From Methanobrevibacter ruminantium M1 (GTDB lineage Archaea > Methanobacteriota > Methanobacteria > Methanobacteriales > Methanobacteriaceae): a stretch of 64,000 bases of DNA. The notes beneath the pieces were generated by a model. The model saw only the letters and a list, made by a program, of their open reading frames with translations. It was not told the origin of the DNA and did not search any database. A program made the translations under genes and the position numbers. The stretch spans positions 767,501 to 831,500 of the forward strand of contig NC_013790.1 of the NCBI RefSeq assembly GCF_000024185.1. Reading direction: 5' to 3'. Positions 26,233 to 36,400 of this stretch are shown here, in pieces (within the stretch, counting starts at the first letter, position 1; each line of letters starts with the position of its first letter).

Positions 26233-26874
26233 TTACTCTTTATTTCTACTTTTTCTACTTCCAGGACCTTTTCTATAGCCTAATCCAACAATATACATCT
26301 CTTTGCTTCTGTGTCTTGATGATGGTGGCTTTGTGGATTTGACTTTTCTAAAGTCCTGCTTGATTTCATCCAATAAGCGCTTGTATTCAGGGCCTTGGAA
26401 TGCTTTGATTACCATATTTCCTTCGGTTTCAAGGATATTGTCTGCTATTTTTATAACGGTTTCCACTAAATCAACTGAATTTAAATGGTCTATTGTCTTA
26501 ATTCCAGTTAATGAAGGTGCTGCATCTGAAATAAGGACTTTTGCTTTGCCGTTTGTAAGTTCCATAATCTTATCTTGAACTATCTCTTTGGTGAAGTCCC
26601 CTCTAATTCCATAGAAGTTCTTTTCAGGGAATGGCTTGATTCTGTTCAAATCCACTCCAACAACGATTCCCTCTTCCCCAACCTTTTCCAAGGCCACTTG
26701 AGACCATCCTCCTGGAGCTGCACCTAAATCCACTACAGTGTTTCCTTCTTTGATTATTTTATACTTTTTATCAAGTTGTTTAAGTTTATATGATGCTCTT
26801 GAACGATATTCTTCACTTTTAGCTCTTCTATAATAGGGATCTTTCTTCTTTTCCACTTGCCATCTACTTCCCAT
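26233..26874 (-). CDS. rlmE: 23S rRNA 2'-O-ribose methyltransferase, RlmE/FtsJ type
   Basis: A 213-residue SAM-dependent methyltransferase. The SAM-binding loop is VVDLGAAPGGWSQVA (47-61). The K-D-K-E catalytic set is represented by Lys in SRASYKLKQLD (near 30), Asp117 in LISDAAPSLTG, Lys157 in MVIKAFQG and a later Glu (EMYIVGLGYR). FtsJ-family enzymes methylate the 23S rRNA A-loop uridine. The C-terminal basic tail (RKGPGSRKSRNKE) probably contacts RNA. The length is typical. Confidence 0.93.
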   Translation of the reverse strand: MGSRWQVEKKKDPYYRRAKSEEYRSRASYKLKQLDKKYKIIKEGNTVVDLGAAPGGWSQVALEKVGEEGIVVGVDLNRIKPFPEKNFYGIRGDFTKEIVQDKIMELTNGKAKVLISDAAPSLTGIKTIDHLNSVDLVETVIKIADNILETEGNMVIKAFQGPEYKRLLDEIKQDFRKVKSTKPPSSRHRSKEMYIVGLGYRKGPGSRKSRNKE

Positions 26875-26889
26875 TTTGATACATCCTTT

Positions 26890-27020
26890 TTAAATATTAG
26901 TTAATTATCGGTTAATTATTAGTTTATTATTGATTATTCGTTGTTTATTTATTAGTTTATTATTGCTTTATTATTAGTTTATTATTACTTATTTGTTGTT
27001 TATTTATTAGTTATTATTAA
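26890..27020. repeat. Imperfect repeats of TTATTAGTTTATTATT type
   Basis: Between rlmE and the phosphoesterase gene, TTGTTTATTTATTAGTTTAT occurs twice and TTATTAGTTTATTATT several times with variations. It is a slippage-type array that fills the whole spacer. Confidence 0.7.
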
Positions 27021-27031
27021 TTGAAACTTAT

Positions 27032-27571
27032 TTATTCTTTATTTGCTTTGTCTTTAAAGAAATTTAAAGCAGAACAAACAGGATTTCCCACTTTAACGAA
27101 TTCAAAATTAATATCATTTCCATTTATTTCCATAATTGCCACTGAAGGGTCTGACAATCTTGGATTTGTAGGGCTTCCCGGATTAACCAGAATCACATTT
27201 TTAATCTTTTCAAGCTGTGCAACATGGGAATGGCCGCTTACAAGGATGTCTACACCTAATTCCAATGCAGTGTAATAGAGCTGTTGGGTGTCTCCTCTTG
27301 GATAGACTTCTCCATGGACTATTCCTATTTTATGGCCTTCAGCTTCAACTATTTTAGATGGAGGAAGATTCATTTCCCCTACAACCCTGTCCATATTTCC
27401 TTCAACTGCATGGACCGGTGCAATTGCCTCCAAATCATCAATAACGCTTTGGCTGGTGATGTCTCCTGCATGAAGAATCATTTCAACATCTTCAAATGCA
27501 TCCAATACTTTTTGGGGAAGTTTCATTCTTCTATCTGGAATATGGGTGTCTGATATTAATCCAATTAACAT
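27032..27571 (-). CDS. YfcE/MJ0936-type metallophosphoesterase
   Basis: A 179-residue calcineurin-like phosphodiesterase. All metal-binding blocks are present: LISDTHIPDR, LHAGDIT, VEGNMDRV, GIVHGEVY and VSGHSHVAQ, followed by NPGSPTNPR. Archaeal MJ0936-type enzymes hydrolyse model phosphodiesters with Ni or Mn, and the natural substrate is not known. I prefer the ATG at 27571, because the bases before it (AAGTGACTAAA) resemble an SD. An upstream GTG at 27580 overlaps that motif. Confidence 0.9.
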   Translation of the reverse strand: MLIGLISDTHIPDRRMKLPQKVLDAFEDVEMILHAGDITSQSVIDDLEAIAPVHAVEGNMDRVVGEMNLPPSKIVEAEGHKIGIVHGEVYPRGDTQQLYYTALELGVDILVSGHSHVAQLEKIKNVILVNPGSPTNPRLSDPSVAIMEINGNDINFEFVKVGNPVCSALNFFKDKANKE

Positions 27572-27580
27572 TTTAGTCAC

Positions 27581-27896
27581 TTAAATGATTGATTTTAAAT
27601 AGTTCTTAAAGTTAAATTAATAATTCTTAATTTAGAAAATATAATTCTAATAAAAATCAAATTTAATTATTTGTTCATAGACATATAAACAATTGTTTTC
27701 TTTTAACATTAATAAATTTGTTTCACATTCATTATATATTTTGTCTGAATCGGTTCCTTTTTTTATAACTTTCTTAAGTTGCTTATTGTTTTTTTCCAAT
27801 TTTCAATTTTCCACTCAAGTTTAATAATAAAACTTTATAAGTTTATAATTATATAATATTAATTATCTGATAATTATTTTGTTCAGGAGATTAAAA
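27581..27896. other. Divergent promoter spacer upstream of purP
   Basis: About 315 bp without a gene. AT-rich TATA-like stretches (for example TTATAATTATATAATATTAA near 27843) precede purP. Confidence 0.5.
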
Positions 27897-28988
27897 ATGG
27901 GAAAAGTTAGTAAAGAAAAAATATTGGAGATTTTAGATGGCTATGATAAGGAAAACATTACCATAGCTACTCTCGGTAGTCACACTTCCTTGCATATTCT
28001 TAACGGTGCTAAAGAAGAAGGCTTTAGAACTGCTATTGTATGTGAAAAAGGTAGGGAAGTACCTTATGAACGTTTTGAAGTTGCAGATGAATTCATTATG
28101 GTCGATGAATTTAAAGACATAGTGAATGAAGATGTACAGCAAAAGCTAAGAGATATGAATGCAATCGTTATTCCTCATGGTTCCTTTGTTGCATATGCGG
28201 GTTTGGACAATGTTGAAGACAAATTCAATGTTCCTATGTTTGGAAACCGTGATATTTTAAGATGGGAAGCTGAAAGAGACCTTGAAAGAAAACTATTGGT
28301 CAATGGTAAAATTAGAATCCCAATGAAATATGATGACCCTTCAAAAATCGACCGTGCAGTAATGGTTAAATTCCCTGGGGCAAGAGGTGGAAGAGGATAC
28401 TTTGTAGCTTCATCTCCTGAAGAATTTGATGCTAAAATCGATGCAATGAAAGAACGTGGATGGATTGAAGATGAAGATGTGGCACAAGCTCACATTGAAG
28501 AGTATGTTTCAGGCTGTAACTACTGTATTCACTACTTCTACTCTGCTTTGAATGACGAAGTGGAATTGATGGGTATGGACAGCAGATATGAATCCAGCAT
28601 TGACGGATTTGTAAGAATGCCTGCTAAGGGTCAATTAAGCATTGATATCAGCCCTTCATATGTTGTAACCGGTAACCACCCTGTTGTAATGAGGGAATCC
28701 TTGCTTCCACAAGCATTTGAAATCGGTGACAAATTGGTCAAAAGTGCAGCAGAGCTTGTAAAACCAGGTTTGAACGGTCCATTCTGTATACAAACTCTTG
28801 TAAACGATAACCTTGAAGTTGTTGTATTTGAAACAAGTGCAAGAACTGACGGTGGTACTAATACCTTTATGGAAGGTTCTTCCTACAGTTACCTTAAGTA
28901 TGGTGAAGGTATGAGTATGGGAAGAAGAGTTGCACGTGAGATTAAAAACGCTTTAGAAAACGGTGGTTTTGAGAAAATTATTACATAA
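27897..28988 (+). CDS. purP: Formate-dependent AICAR formyl ligase PurP
   Basis: A 363-residue ATP-grasp enzyme that makes FAICAR from AICAR, formate and ATP in archaeal purine synthesis, replacing the folate-dependent PurH step. It begins [20 protein letters not shown]. Motifs include [50 protein letters not shown] (ATP-grasp glycine loop) and [15 protein letters not shown] near the end. The ATG at 27897 follows a CAGGAGATTAAAA SD. Upstream frame extension would use that SD as coding sequence and is rejected. A T-rich stretch follows the stop. Confidence 0.96.
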   Translation: MGKVSKEKILEILDGYDKENITIATLGSHTSLHILNGAKEEGFRTAIVCEKGREVPYERFEVADEFIMVDEFKDIVNEDVQQKLRDMNAIVIPHGSFVAYAGLDNVEDKFNVPMFGNRDILRWEAERDLERKLLVNGKIRIPMKYDDPSKIDRAVMVKFPGARGGRGYFVASSPEEFDAKIDAMKERGWIEDEDVAQAHIEEYVSGCNYCIHYFYSALNDEVELMGMDSRYESSIDGFVRMPAKGQLSIDISPSYVVTGNHPVVMRESLLPQAFEIGDKLVKSAAELVKPGLNGPFCIQTLVNDNLEVVVFETSARTDGGTNTFMEGSSYSYLKYGEGMSMGRRVAREIKNALENGGFEKIIT

Positions 28989-29060
28989 TTTTCTTTTCTA
29001 CTTTTTTTAGTTTTTTTTCTTATTTTTATATTCTTTTATTTTCTATTTTTCTTTCTTTTT
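28989..29060 (+). terminator. T-rich terminator after purP
   Basis: Several runs of T (for example CTACTTTTTTTAG then TTTTTTTTCTTATTTTT) directly follow the purP stop, the usual form of archaeal intrinsic termination. Confidence 0.55.
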
Positions 29061-29180
29061 TTTGACTCTTATTTTTCTATTTTTCTAATTTTTATCATTT
29101 TAATTAGTTCGTATGGTATAAAATTATTTTTTTTTAGAAATTCGTTCCTATTTTTGAAAAACTATATTAAATGAGTTTCA

Positions 29181-29295
29181 TTTAATAAATTATAAAAATG
29201 TAGTTTTTACTTTAATAGATTATAAAAAAAGAGTTTTTACTTTAATAGATTATAAAAAAAGAGTTTTTAGTTTAATAGATTATAAAAAAGAGCTT
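29181..29295. repeat. 30-bp tandem repeat in the spacer between purP and the next gene
   Basis: The unit GAGTTTTTACTTTAATAGAT plus TATAAAAAAA recurs with a 30-bp period at about 29201, 29231 and 29261, with degenerate flanking copies. The whole 28989-29373 spacer holds no gene. Confidence 0.85.
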
Positions 29296-29373
29296 TTCTA
29301 TTTTAAATTATTAAAAAATTTATTTAATAAAAAAAGAGATAAAAGAATTCCATTTGGAATTCAATTAATTAAA

Positions 29374-29886
29374 TTATTTTTTCCTTCTGCTTTTTGGAAG
29401 GAATAAGTTAGCAACATTCTTTTTGACACTTCCAGTGTCTTCAAATTGTTTTTCTTTTTTAGGAGTGTCTTCGACTACAATACCCCCTGCTTTTGCTTTA
29501 TTTCTTTGCCTATCTCTGTAGAGGTATCCTCCAAAGTATCCCATCAATGCGCCAAGTCCGAGAATTCCGACAGTCATGATTATATCTGCCATTTCACCTG
29601 ATCCGTATGATCCTAACATGCCTGAAAAAGCTAAATATAATAGTGGAGTTGCACCTACAATTCCTAAAATGATTGATTTAAGTTCAGTTTTTGCAGTATA
29701 TCCTATGTATAATGGACCTATTGCTGCAAATACCATTAAAATGTCTAGATTGTATTGGTATGCAACAAGCGGGAAAAATGCATATGCTGCTGCACCAAAA
29801 ATTAATGCTTTAAAATCAATATCTGGAAGGTTACTGTTTTTATTCTTTCTCTCCTTAGGTTGTTTTGCTTTTTCTGCATCTACCAT
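29374..29886 (-). CDS. Four-helix membrane protein with basic tails, function unknown
   Basis: A 170-residue protein. A charged N-terminus (residues 1-25, Lys/Asn-rich) precedes hydrophobic segments at about 27-45, 48-62, 70-90 and 102-122. A long charged C-terminal tail ends PKSRRKK. Both tails are basic, so they probably face the cytoplasm. An SD-like TTTTAGGTGATTCA precedes the ATG, supporting expression. I do not recognise the family. It stands alone between two gene-free spacers. Confidence 0.65.
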   Translation of the reverse strand: MVDAEKAKQPKERKNKNSNLPDIDFKALIFGAAAYAFFPLVAYQYNLDILMVFAAIGPLYIGYTAKTELKSIILGIVGATPLLYLAFSGMLGSYGSGEMADIIMTVGILGLGALMGYFGGYLYRDRQRNKAKAGGIVVEDTPKKEKQFEDTGSVKKNVANLFLPKSRRKK

Positions 29887-30239
29887 TGAATCACCTAAAA
29901 CTCAAAATTATTACTTTCTATTATCTTTATTAATCTTTATTTTTCATATAATTTAAAGGTTAATGTTTTTTTTTAAATTTAAAATGTGTTTTTCATTATT
30001 TAAAAAGGATAAGTGAGTTAATATTTTTATAAAAATAATAATTGGGATAATGTTTATCCGGTCTTTTTAAATAAGATTTTAATCAGTTAAATAAAAATTA
30101 AAAACAGATTTATAAAAAAGAAAGAAAAAACGAATAAAAAAATTTTCTCTAAAAAAGAAAGAAAAAAAGTAATAAATCAAAGATAGAAAAAAAGAAATAA
30201 AAAAAGGGAATAAAAAGATAAAAATTTAAATAAATAATC
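29887..30239. other. Gene-free spacer
   Basis: About 350 bp. The part near the DUF5518 stop (30100-30235) is a purine-rich run of AAAGAAAGAAAAAA type, which on the minus strand becomes T/C-rich and may terminate the DUF5518 transcript. Confidence 0.5.
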
Positions 30240-30614
30240 TTATTCTTTTTCTCCGCTTAAGGCTCCACCTACAGCACCAGTTATTCCCATAACAATCATA
30301 TATTTGATTATTGTAAATACAATATCAATCAAGCTTGTAATTCCTGAAACTGTAAATCCAGCAAGTCCTCCGAGGAATCCCATCATTGCAGTTCCTCCAA
30401 TTGTGACAAGTATTATGAATAGGATTGCTGATATGATTGTTCCGAATGCTCCTGCAAGGGCTGCATTCCACATTCCGCCTAATATTCCTTCGTGAGCTAT
30501 ATATCCTACAATGAATCCTACAATTAAAAGACCCCAGAATTCATAGCGTCCAAAGAATAGGTAAACAACAAGTGTCAATATAAATCCTAATATCACAGCA
30601 TTCATTTTTGCCAT
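30240..30614 (-). CDS. DUF5518-like small membrane protein
   Basis: A 124-residue protein with about four hydrophobic segments rich in Gly and Ala (IVGFIVGYIAHEGILGGMWN; GGTAMMGFLGGLAGFTVSG). This matches the small glycine-rich DUF5518-type proteins frequent in Methanobacteriales, of unknown function. The start is set by the SD: GGAGGTGAAAAA lies directly before the ATG at 30614, so the upstream ATG at 30629, which would include the SD as codons, is rejected. It follows the SPFH gene by about 25 bp and probably belongs to that operon. Confidence 0.7.
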   Translation of the reverse strand: MAKMNAVILGFILTLVVYLFFGRYEFWGLLIVGFIVGYIAHEGILGGMWNAALAGAFGTIISAILFIILVTIGGTAMMGFLGGLAGFTVSGITSLIDIVFTIIKYMIVMGITGAVGGALSGEKE

Positions 30615-30638
30615 TTTTTCACCTCCCAATTATTTTGT

Positions 30639-31604
30639 CTATTCATTATCTGCTGTTTCTTTAGCATTTTCTAGAACTTTTATACTTTCAAATTTTTCCA
30701 ATGCTTCAGGATCGTCCTTAAACAATTCTGCAATTCCTCCAACTGAGCCTAAGATTCCTGAAACTTCAGTAGGCAAGAATATTTTAGTTGCTCTTCCATC
30801 AGCAATGTTTTCAAGAGCCTCCAGATACTTGATTGCAATCAGGTCATTAGTAGGATTACCTGCATGGATTGCATTATAGGTGATTTCGGTTGCCCTTGCC
30901 TTACCTTCAGCAATGGCAATTTCCTGATATTTGTTTGCATCTGCAACTTGCTTTATGGCTTCAGCTTCCGCTTGGGCTGCAAGAATCTTGGATTGCTTGT
31001 CCCCTTCTGCCTTTTTGATTTCAGATTCCTTATAACCTTCAGACTCTAGAATTGTAGCTCTTTTCATCCTTTCGGCTTTCATTTGTTTACTCATTGCTTC
31101 AACGATGTCCTTTGGAGGTTCTATTCTTTGAATTTCTACACGGACAACTTTTGTTCCCCATTTGTCAGTTGCAACATCAAGGGTTTCACGCAATTCTGTA
31201 TTGATCATCTCTCTTGAAGTCAGGGTTTGGTCCAATTCCAAGTCACCGATGATATTTCTTAGATTGGTTTGTGCAAGCTTGGTAATTGCCTGATAGAAGT
31301 TAACAACATTGTATACTGCATTGAAGGCATCTATGACCTCGCAAAAGATAACGCAATCTACAACTACAACGGTGTTGTCCTTTGTAATTACCTCTTGAGG
31401 AGGAACATCTACGACCTGTTCCCTTAAGTCAACCTTTCTGATTGTCTCTATAAATGGAATAACAATGTTCAGACCTCTTTCTACAGTTCGGTTGTACTTT
31501 CCTAATCTTTCTACAACCCCTTTTTCATAAGGTCTTATGATCTTTATGCTTTTGTATGCGATTATTGCAATGATAATTATTATTAATATGTAAATTAAAT
31601 CCAT
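30639..31604 (-). CDS. SPFH/stomatin-like membrane protein (QmcA type)
   Basis: A protein of about 321 residues. An N-terminal membrane anchor (residues 4-20, IYILIIIIIAIIAYKSI) is followed by the SPFH domain: IRPYEKGVVERLGKYNRTVE, VDVPPQEVITKDNTVVVVDC, and WGTKVVRVEIQRIEPPKDI. A coiled-coil stretch rich in Ala, Glu and Lys (about 210-255) then leads to a C-terminal tail. SPFH proteins form ring-like membrane assemblies that organise or protect membrane proteins. The partner NfeD gene is directly upstream, the classic stomatin-NfeD pair. Of two adjacent ATGs I prefer the second, which is better spaced from GGGTGAT. Confidence 0.92.
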   Translation of the reverse strand: MDLIYILIIIIIAIIAYKSIKIIRPYEKGVVERLGKYNRTVERGLNIVIPFIETIRKVDLREQVVDVPPQEVITKDNTVVVVDCVIFCEVIDAFNAVYNVVNFYQAITKLAQTNLRNIIGDLELDQTLTSREMINTELRETLDVATDKWGTKVVRVEIQRIEPPKDIVEAMSKQMKAERMKRATILESEGYKESEIKKAEGDKQSKILAAQAEAEAIKQVADANKYQEIAIAEGKARATEITYNAIHAGNPTNDLIAIKYLEALENIADGRATKIFLPTEVSGILGSVGGIAELFKDDPEALEKFESIKVLENAKETADNE

Positions 31605-31625
31605 CATATCACCCTTTTATTGGAT

Positions 31626-32045
31626 TTAGAGTTTTTCAACCTTTAACTTAACTCCATCTATACCTATTATTTTTACTTCTTCCCCTTTAGATATCTCCTC
31701 ATCTGAAATGGCTTTCCAGACTTCTCCTTTTATGCTTATTGCTCCAATATTTTTTTGCCCAATATCTTCCATAGCTTCTCCATTCAATCCAATCAATCGC
31801 TCTGTGTTTGATTTTTTATCAATTGTGTTTCTATTAAGCCGATTAAAGAGAGGCCTAGAAAGAATGATAAAAATGACTGTAACTAAAATAAATGCCACAA
31901 TTTGGATTGTAATGCTAAATTGGAAATAGTTAAATATTGCAGCAGCTAGCGATCCAAGTCCTATGGATAATAGGTAGAATCCACCTGTCAGCAGTTCTCC
32001 AATTATGAGGATAATGGCTAAAATTATCCAAAATTCTAAATACAA
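31626..32045 (-). CDS. NfeD-family membrane protein
   Basis: A 139-residue NfeD protein of the short type. Three hydrophobic segments fill residues 3-70, followed by a soluble OB-fold domain (RLIGLNGEAMEDIGQKNIGA, then IKGEVWKAISDEEISKGEEV). It lacks the N-terminal ClpP-like protease of long NfeD forms. The start codon is TTG at 32045, fixed by the SD GGGTGATAAA directly upstream. It lies 18 bp before the SPFH gene on the same strand; NfeD and SPFH proteins are known partners in membrane quality control. Confidence 0.88.
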   Translation of the reverse strand: MYLEFWIILAIILIIGELLTGGFYLLSIGLGSLAAAIFNYFQFSITIQIVAFILVTVIFIILSRPLFNRLNRNTIDKKSNTERLIGLNGEAMEDIGQKNIGAISIKGEVWKAISDEEISKGEEVKIIGIDGVKLKVEKL

Positions 32046-32322
32046 TTTATCACCCGCTAATAAAATTTGTTTTTAAGTTTTCACTAATCTTTTCGTTTTT
32101 TGTAAAATTCTCCATTCTTTAATTAATTTTTCTTAAGTGAAATAAGATATATTTTAATAGTATTTAAACTTTCTTATTTTATTTTAAAAGTTTAATATAT
32201 TAAACTATATATGTTTTTATTTATTCTAAGAATTCTCCTATATTTAAATTTACTCTAATTGGATTAAAATGCTTATTTTTAGATATCATATATTAATTTT
32301 AAGTTATTTTTTGCTTTTTTTA
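32046..32322. other. Spacer between the Lhr helicase and NfeD
   Basis: AT-rich, no gene seen. It would hold the NfeD-operon promoter (minus strand). Confidence 0.5.
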
Positions 32323-34920
32323 TTAAAACTGATTGTCCATCTCTTCCTTGATCTTATCTAGAACTGCCCTATGCATCCTTTTTGTAAACTCTGCCTTATC
32401 GTCCTGGTGGAGAACTTCCAAATATCCTTGGGAAACCAGATTGAATGCAAATGGGGTGGGGATGATTGTATTTATTGTTTTTATTTCCATCTCTCCGCTG
32501 TCAATCCATGAGATGACTCTCTTTGCATTCTTGATGTCCATATAGTCCTCTGTAGCTTCCCTTCGGGACTCCTTAAGAATTGGGAAGTTATTGTCCATCT
32601 CTTGAATGTGCTTTAGCAGTATTTTTCCTCTGACTTGCTGGCGCCCTACAGACTTCTCATGGCCTTTATATCTCCTTAGGGTCATGAGGGAGCGTCCTGC
32701 GCAATGCCTGAACCTGCTTGCTAGGGTTTCAGTCTTGTCAAGTGATTTGATTAGAATGTTTTCAAAGTTTTGAGGATTTAATCTGTTCAATGCCTCTAAG
32801 GCCCCCATCTTTCCATCTGAACTTAAATAAAATCCATTGTCTGTAATGGATATTGTTATGTTTCGCTTATTGAAGTCTGAGGCTAGAAATGCAACTGCCC
32901 TAGCTATTGCATCATTTGTCTTTCGTCCGAATAGGCTATGGAATATGACGAATTTGCGCCCTCCAAATCCTGTGTAGTACTCTACAAGGAGCTTTTGCTT
33001 ATGTGGTATCTGCGCATAGAGATACTGCTCATTGAAGTATTCATAGATGGAATTTGCTGCAAAATCATCCACATAGAGATAGTCGTGGAGAAACTCCATT
33101 ATCTCTTCCTTGCTTCTGCCATACTGGAACTTGCTGTCAAGGATATATCTGAATCTTTGAATGTCCACTGCAAGGTCAAATGCAAGTGGCAATTGCTCTG
33201 AATACCAAGATGGAATTGATGGAGGTCCAGATGCAGGGGATACATTTATTGTCATTCCCTTTCCATATTTGAACTTATATGTTCGACCTCCCAATACAAA
33301 GCTGTCTCCTTTCTTAAGCTTTTCCATAAAGTCCTCTTCAACCTTTCCTATGACCTCTCCGTCGCATTTTACAATAACTGCCGAATGATCAGGGATTGTT
33401 CCAATGTTTGTTGAATAGAGCATTCTTGCAAGCTTTCCCCTTTTTCCAAAGGTGTTCTCCTCATAGTTTATCCAGATTTTGGCATAGACATATCTCTCTT
33501 CAAGCTCTACATATTCTCCGGCAAGATAGCTTAATACGTCTTCATAGTCGTCTCTTGAGAGATCTTTATAGCAGTAGCTTTTTCGGATGATATCAAAGGC
33601 ATAGTCAATGTCCCATGGGTTTTCTATTCCCATTCCATAGATATGCTGTGATAGGACATCTAAACAGTTTTTAGGAATCTTTATATTATCTATCTTTCCT
33701 TCCTTTGCATTCTTTAAAAGCACACTGCATTCGACAAGCTCATCTCTGTCTGTAACGATTATCCTTCCCTTTGATTTCTCATGCAGCCTGTGTCCGCTTC
33801 TTCCAATCCTCTGAAGTGCCCTTGAAACTGATTTTGGAGAGTTTATCAGGATTACAAGGTCAATGTATCCGATATCTATTCCAAGCTCAAGGGATGTTGA
33901 GGATACAACTGCCTTAAGCTCTCCTTTCTTTAGCTTTTCTTCAGTTTCCAGTCTCAGTTCCTTTGATAAGGAAGAATGGTGAGCCATAATGTTATTGCTG
34001 TTGAAGTGCTCTCCATAGAGCTTTTTAAGATTATATACATACCTTTCGGTGGCGCTACGGGTATTTGTAAAAATCAGGCTAGTCTTATGCTCCATAATCA
34101 AATCATCCAATAGGGCATAGGTAGCAAGGCGAGTGTCTTCGCTATCAGCTATTACAATGTCATCCACAGGGGATATGACCTCTATGTCCAGTTCCTTTAG
34201 ATAATTGATGTCCACTAGCAAACAGTCCCTTTCTGTTCCATATTCGTATCCAACAAGAAATCTTGCCACTTCCTCCAATGGAGATACCGTTGCAGAGAGC
34301 CCTATTCTTACAAACCCTCCGATTAAGGCCTGTAGCCTTTCAAGGGATAGGCTAAGGTGAACTCCCCTTTTGTTTTCAGCAAGTGAGTGGATCTCATCGA
34401 TTATCACATATTTCACATGGGAAAGCTTTTCCCTAAACTTAGGGGCCACAAGAAGGATGGATAATGTTTCAGGGGTTGTGATAAGGATATGCGGAGGGTA
34501 TTTTAACATCTTGTTTCTTTGATATTGTGTGGTGTCTCCTGTTCTTACAGATTTTCTTATGTTTAATGGCTTTCCAGCTATTTTTTCTATCTCTTTAAGC
34601 GGAGTGTCTAGATTGCGCTCAATGTCATTGTCCAATGCCTTAAGGGGAGATATGTAAATGCAGTATACCTTATCTTCAAGCTCTCCTTTGTCTGCAAGGG
34701 TTGTAAGCTCGTTAATTACTGATAGAAAGGCGGTTAGTGTCTTACCGGAACCTGTTGGTGATGAGACAAGTATGTTTTTTCCCTTTTGTATTTCTGGAAT
34801 TGATTGTTTTTGTGCTGGTGTAAAGTCTTCGAAGCTATTTTCAAACCATTCTCGTACAAACGGATGAAGATTCTTGTAAATCTGCTTCTTTGAATATGTT
34901 TTAGTTTGTTTTTTAATCAT
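32323..34920 (-). CDS. Lhr-type superfamily 2 ATP-dependent helicase
   Basis: An 865-residue helicase. Walker A is SPTGSGKT (54-61), with the Q-motif-like [13 protein letters not shown] before it. The Walker B/DEVH box is [14 protein letters not shown] (173-186). Motif III is [10 protein letters not shown], and motif VI lies in [16 protein letters not shown]. The C-terminal part carries the winged-helix and Lhr-core domains ([14 protein letters not shown]-like). Archaeal Lhr enzymes unwind RNA:DNA hybrids and forked DNA 3'-5' in repair. Length fits Lhr-core without the bacterial extension. A single gene with no operon partner. Confidence 0.93.
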   Translation of the reverse strand: MIKKQTKTYSKKQIYKNLHPFVREWFENSFEDFTPAQKQSIPEIQKGKNILVSSPTGSGKTLTAFLSVINELTTLADKGELEDKVYCIYISPLKALDNDIERNLDTPLKEIEKIAGKPLNIRKSVRTGDTTQYQRNKMLKYPPHILITTPETLSILLVAPKFREKLSHVKYVIIDEIHSLAENKRGVHLSLSLERLQALIGGFVRIGLSATVSPLEEVARFLVGYEYGTERDCLLVDINYLKELDIEVISPVDDIVIADSEDTRLATYALLDDLIMEHKTSLIFTNTRSATERYVYNLKKLYGEHFNSNNIMAHHSSLSKELRLETEEKLKKGELKAVVSSTSLELGIDIGYIDLVILINSPKSVSRALQRIGRSGHRLHEKSKGRIIVTDRDELVECSVLLKNAKEGKIDNIKIPKNCLDVLSQHIYGMGIENPWDIDYAFDIIRKSYCYKDLSRDDYEDVLSYLAGEYVELEERYVYAKIWINYEENTFGKRGKLARMLYSTNIGTIPDHSAVIVKCDGEVIGKVEEDFMEKLKKGDSFVLGGRTYKFKYGKGMTINVSPASGPPSIPSWYSEQLPLAFDLAVDIQRFRYILDSKFQYGRSKEEIMEFLHDYLYVDDFAANSIYEYFNEQYLYAQIPHKQKLLVEYYTGFGGRKFVIFHSLFGRKTNDAIARAVAFLASDFNKRNITISITDNGFYLSSDGKMGALEALNRLNPQNFENILIKSLDKTETLASRFRHCAGRSLMTLRRYKGHEKSVGRQQVRGKILLKHIQEMDNNFPILKESRREATEDYMDIKNAKRVISWIDSGEMEIKTINTIIPTPFAFNLVSQGYLEVLHQDDKAEFTKRMHRAVLDKIKEEMDNQF

Positions 34921-35235
34921 AGTATCATTTTATGGTGGCTTTTATTGATTTAATTTTTCGGTTTTTGGTTATATTTATTTTATAATTCATTTATTTTATA
35001 GTTTGGTTTTATTAATTTCAAAGTAGTTTATTTTATAGTTTGGTTTTATTTATTTGAATAGTAGTTTATTTTATATTTTGCTTTTATTTAGTTCAAATTA
35101 ATTTAAATATTAGTTTTTACTTAAATAGTATTAAATCAAAAATAATATTGTGTTTTAAATATTTTTTAAGATAATTAAATACTATTGTGTTTAAATACTT
35201 TTTTAGTTTAAATATTTTTTTAACGAGGATTTATT
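34921..35235. repeat. Spacer with imperfect ~44-bp repeats
   Basis: TAGTTTATTTTATAGTTTGG followed by TTTTATTTA recurs about three times between 34978 and 35100, with decay. The remainder is AT-rich and includes the promoter of the HEAT-repeat gene. An SD (ACGAGGATTT) lies just before the ATG at 35236. Confidence 0.7.
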
Positions 35236-36087
35236 ATGGTTGAAAAATTATCAATTGATGAAGCTATTGAAGCATTGAAAGATGAAGATGTGGCTAATAG
35301 GAAATTAGCCATCAAAAGCTTAGAGCATAAGAGCGACGATAAGATTATCGAACCTTTGATTGAAGCCACTAAGGATGAAAATGCTCAAGTTAGATTTGGA
35401 GCTGCTGAAATATTAGGGGATATTGGAGATTCAGCAGTTGATAAATTATTGGATGAATTTAATAAGGAATCCGGTTCAAATAAACGTTTTTTAGCTGTTG
35501 CACTTCAAAAAACTGGCAGCGAAAAGGCAGTTGATGCATTTGCTGATGCATTGAATGATGAAGACTTTGGAGTTCGAAAAGTAGCTGTAAGGGCGCTTGG
35601 AGAACTTAGGGCTGAAGATAAGATTGATGCCATTGCCGAATGCATAAATGATGAGGATGGTGGAGTAAGGACTGCTGCTATCTTTGCTTTAGGAGATATT
35701 GGAACTGATAAGTCCATTCAAATCATTAAGGATGCAAGACGTAAGGAAAAGGACAAGGACTTTAAGAAGTATTGCAATAAAGCAATAAAGCAAGCTGAAA
35801 AAGTTCAAAAGTCTGGAGGCAAAGTCAAGTCTTCCAAAGGTCAGCCAATGAGCACAATTAAGGAAATGGAAAAGCAAGATCCAGAAGCTGCCATTAAGGC
35901 TTATGAAGTTCATGTAAAAAGCGGCAGCACTAAGGACACTCCTTATAAGCGTCTCGCTATATTGTATAGGAAGATAAATGATTATGATAATGAGACTAGG
36001 GTTTTAAAATTAGCTATTGAAGTTTTATCTAAAGAAAATCCTAGCAAGGTTGGATGGTTTGAGAAAAGATTGGAAAAAATGACCTAA
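35236..36087 (+). CDS. HEAT-repeat protein
   Basis: A 283-residue protein. Residues 1-190 hold about five HEAT/PBS-lyase-type repeats of about 30 residues with the recurring pattern VRFGAAEILGDIGDSAVDKL, VRKVAVRALGELRAEDKI and VRTAAIFALGDIG. A Lys-rich linker (KSGGKVKSSKGQ, about 197-208) leads to a C-terminal helical part with TPR-like spacing (EAAIKAYEVHVKSGSTKDT). It is probably a scaffold for protein-protein contacts. HEAT proteins of this type occur widely in Methanobacteriales without a defined role. An SD (GAGGATT) precedes the ATG. Confidence 0.88.
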   Translation: MVEKLSIDEAIEALKDEDVANRKLAIKSLEHKSDDKIIEPLIEATKDENAQVRFGAAEILGDIGDSAVDKLLDEFNKESGSNKRFLAVALQKTGSEKAVDAFADALNDEDFGVRKVAVRALGELRAEDKIDAIAECINDEDGGVRTAAIFALGDIGTDKSIQIIKDARRKEKDKDFKKYCNKAIKQAEKVQKSGGKVKSSKGQPMSTIKEMEKQDPEAAIKAYEVHVKSGSTKDTPYKRLAILYRKINDYDNETRVLKLAIEVLSKENPSKVGWFEKRLEKMT

Positions 36088-36400
36088 TCTTTTTTTTTAT
36101 CTTTTTTTTTAGCATTTCTGCTCTTTTTTATGTTTTAGGTTTATTTTTTTCATAATTTTATTCATTTTTACTCTTTTTACTCTATTTATTCTATTTACTC
36201 TATTTATTCTATTTACTCTATTTACTCTATACTCCTTTTATTTATTTTAGATTTTGCACTGTCATTTTTATTCTAATAAATATTTTATTGGACTATTTGG
36301 TCTTTAATTAACCTAATTAAGTTTTATATGGGCTAATAAAGTTATATATTCTTTAAAAAATTATTTAAACTAAAAATAGAAAGATAAATCTAGGGATACT
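36088..36400. repeat. Spacer with T-rich terminator and TCTATTTAC repeats
   Basis: After the HEAT gene stop come runs of T (36089-36125, likely terminator). Then a short-period array ACTCTATTTA/TTCTATTTAC repeats about six times (36176-36232). No gene is present. Confidence 0.7.
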
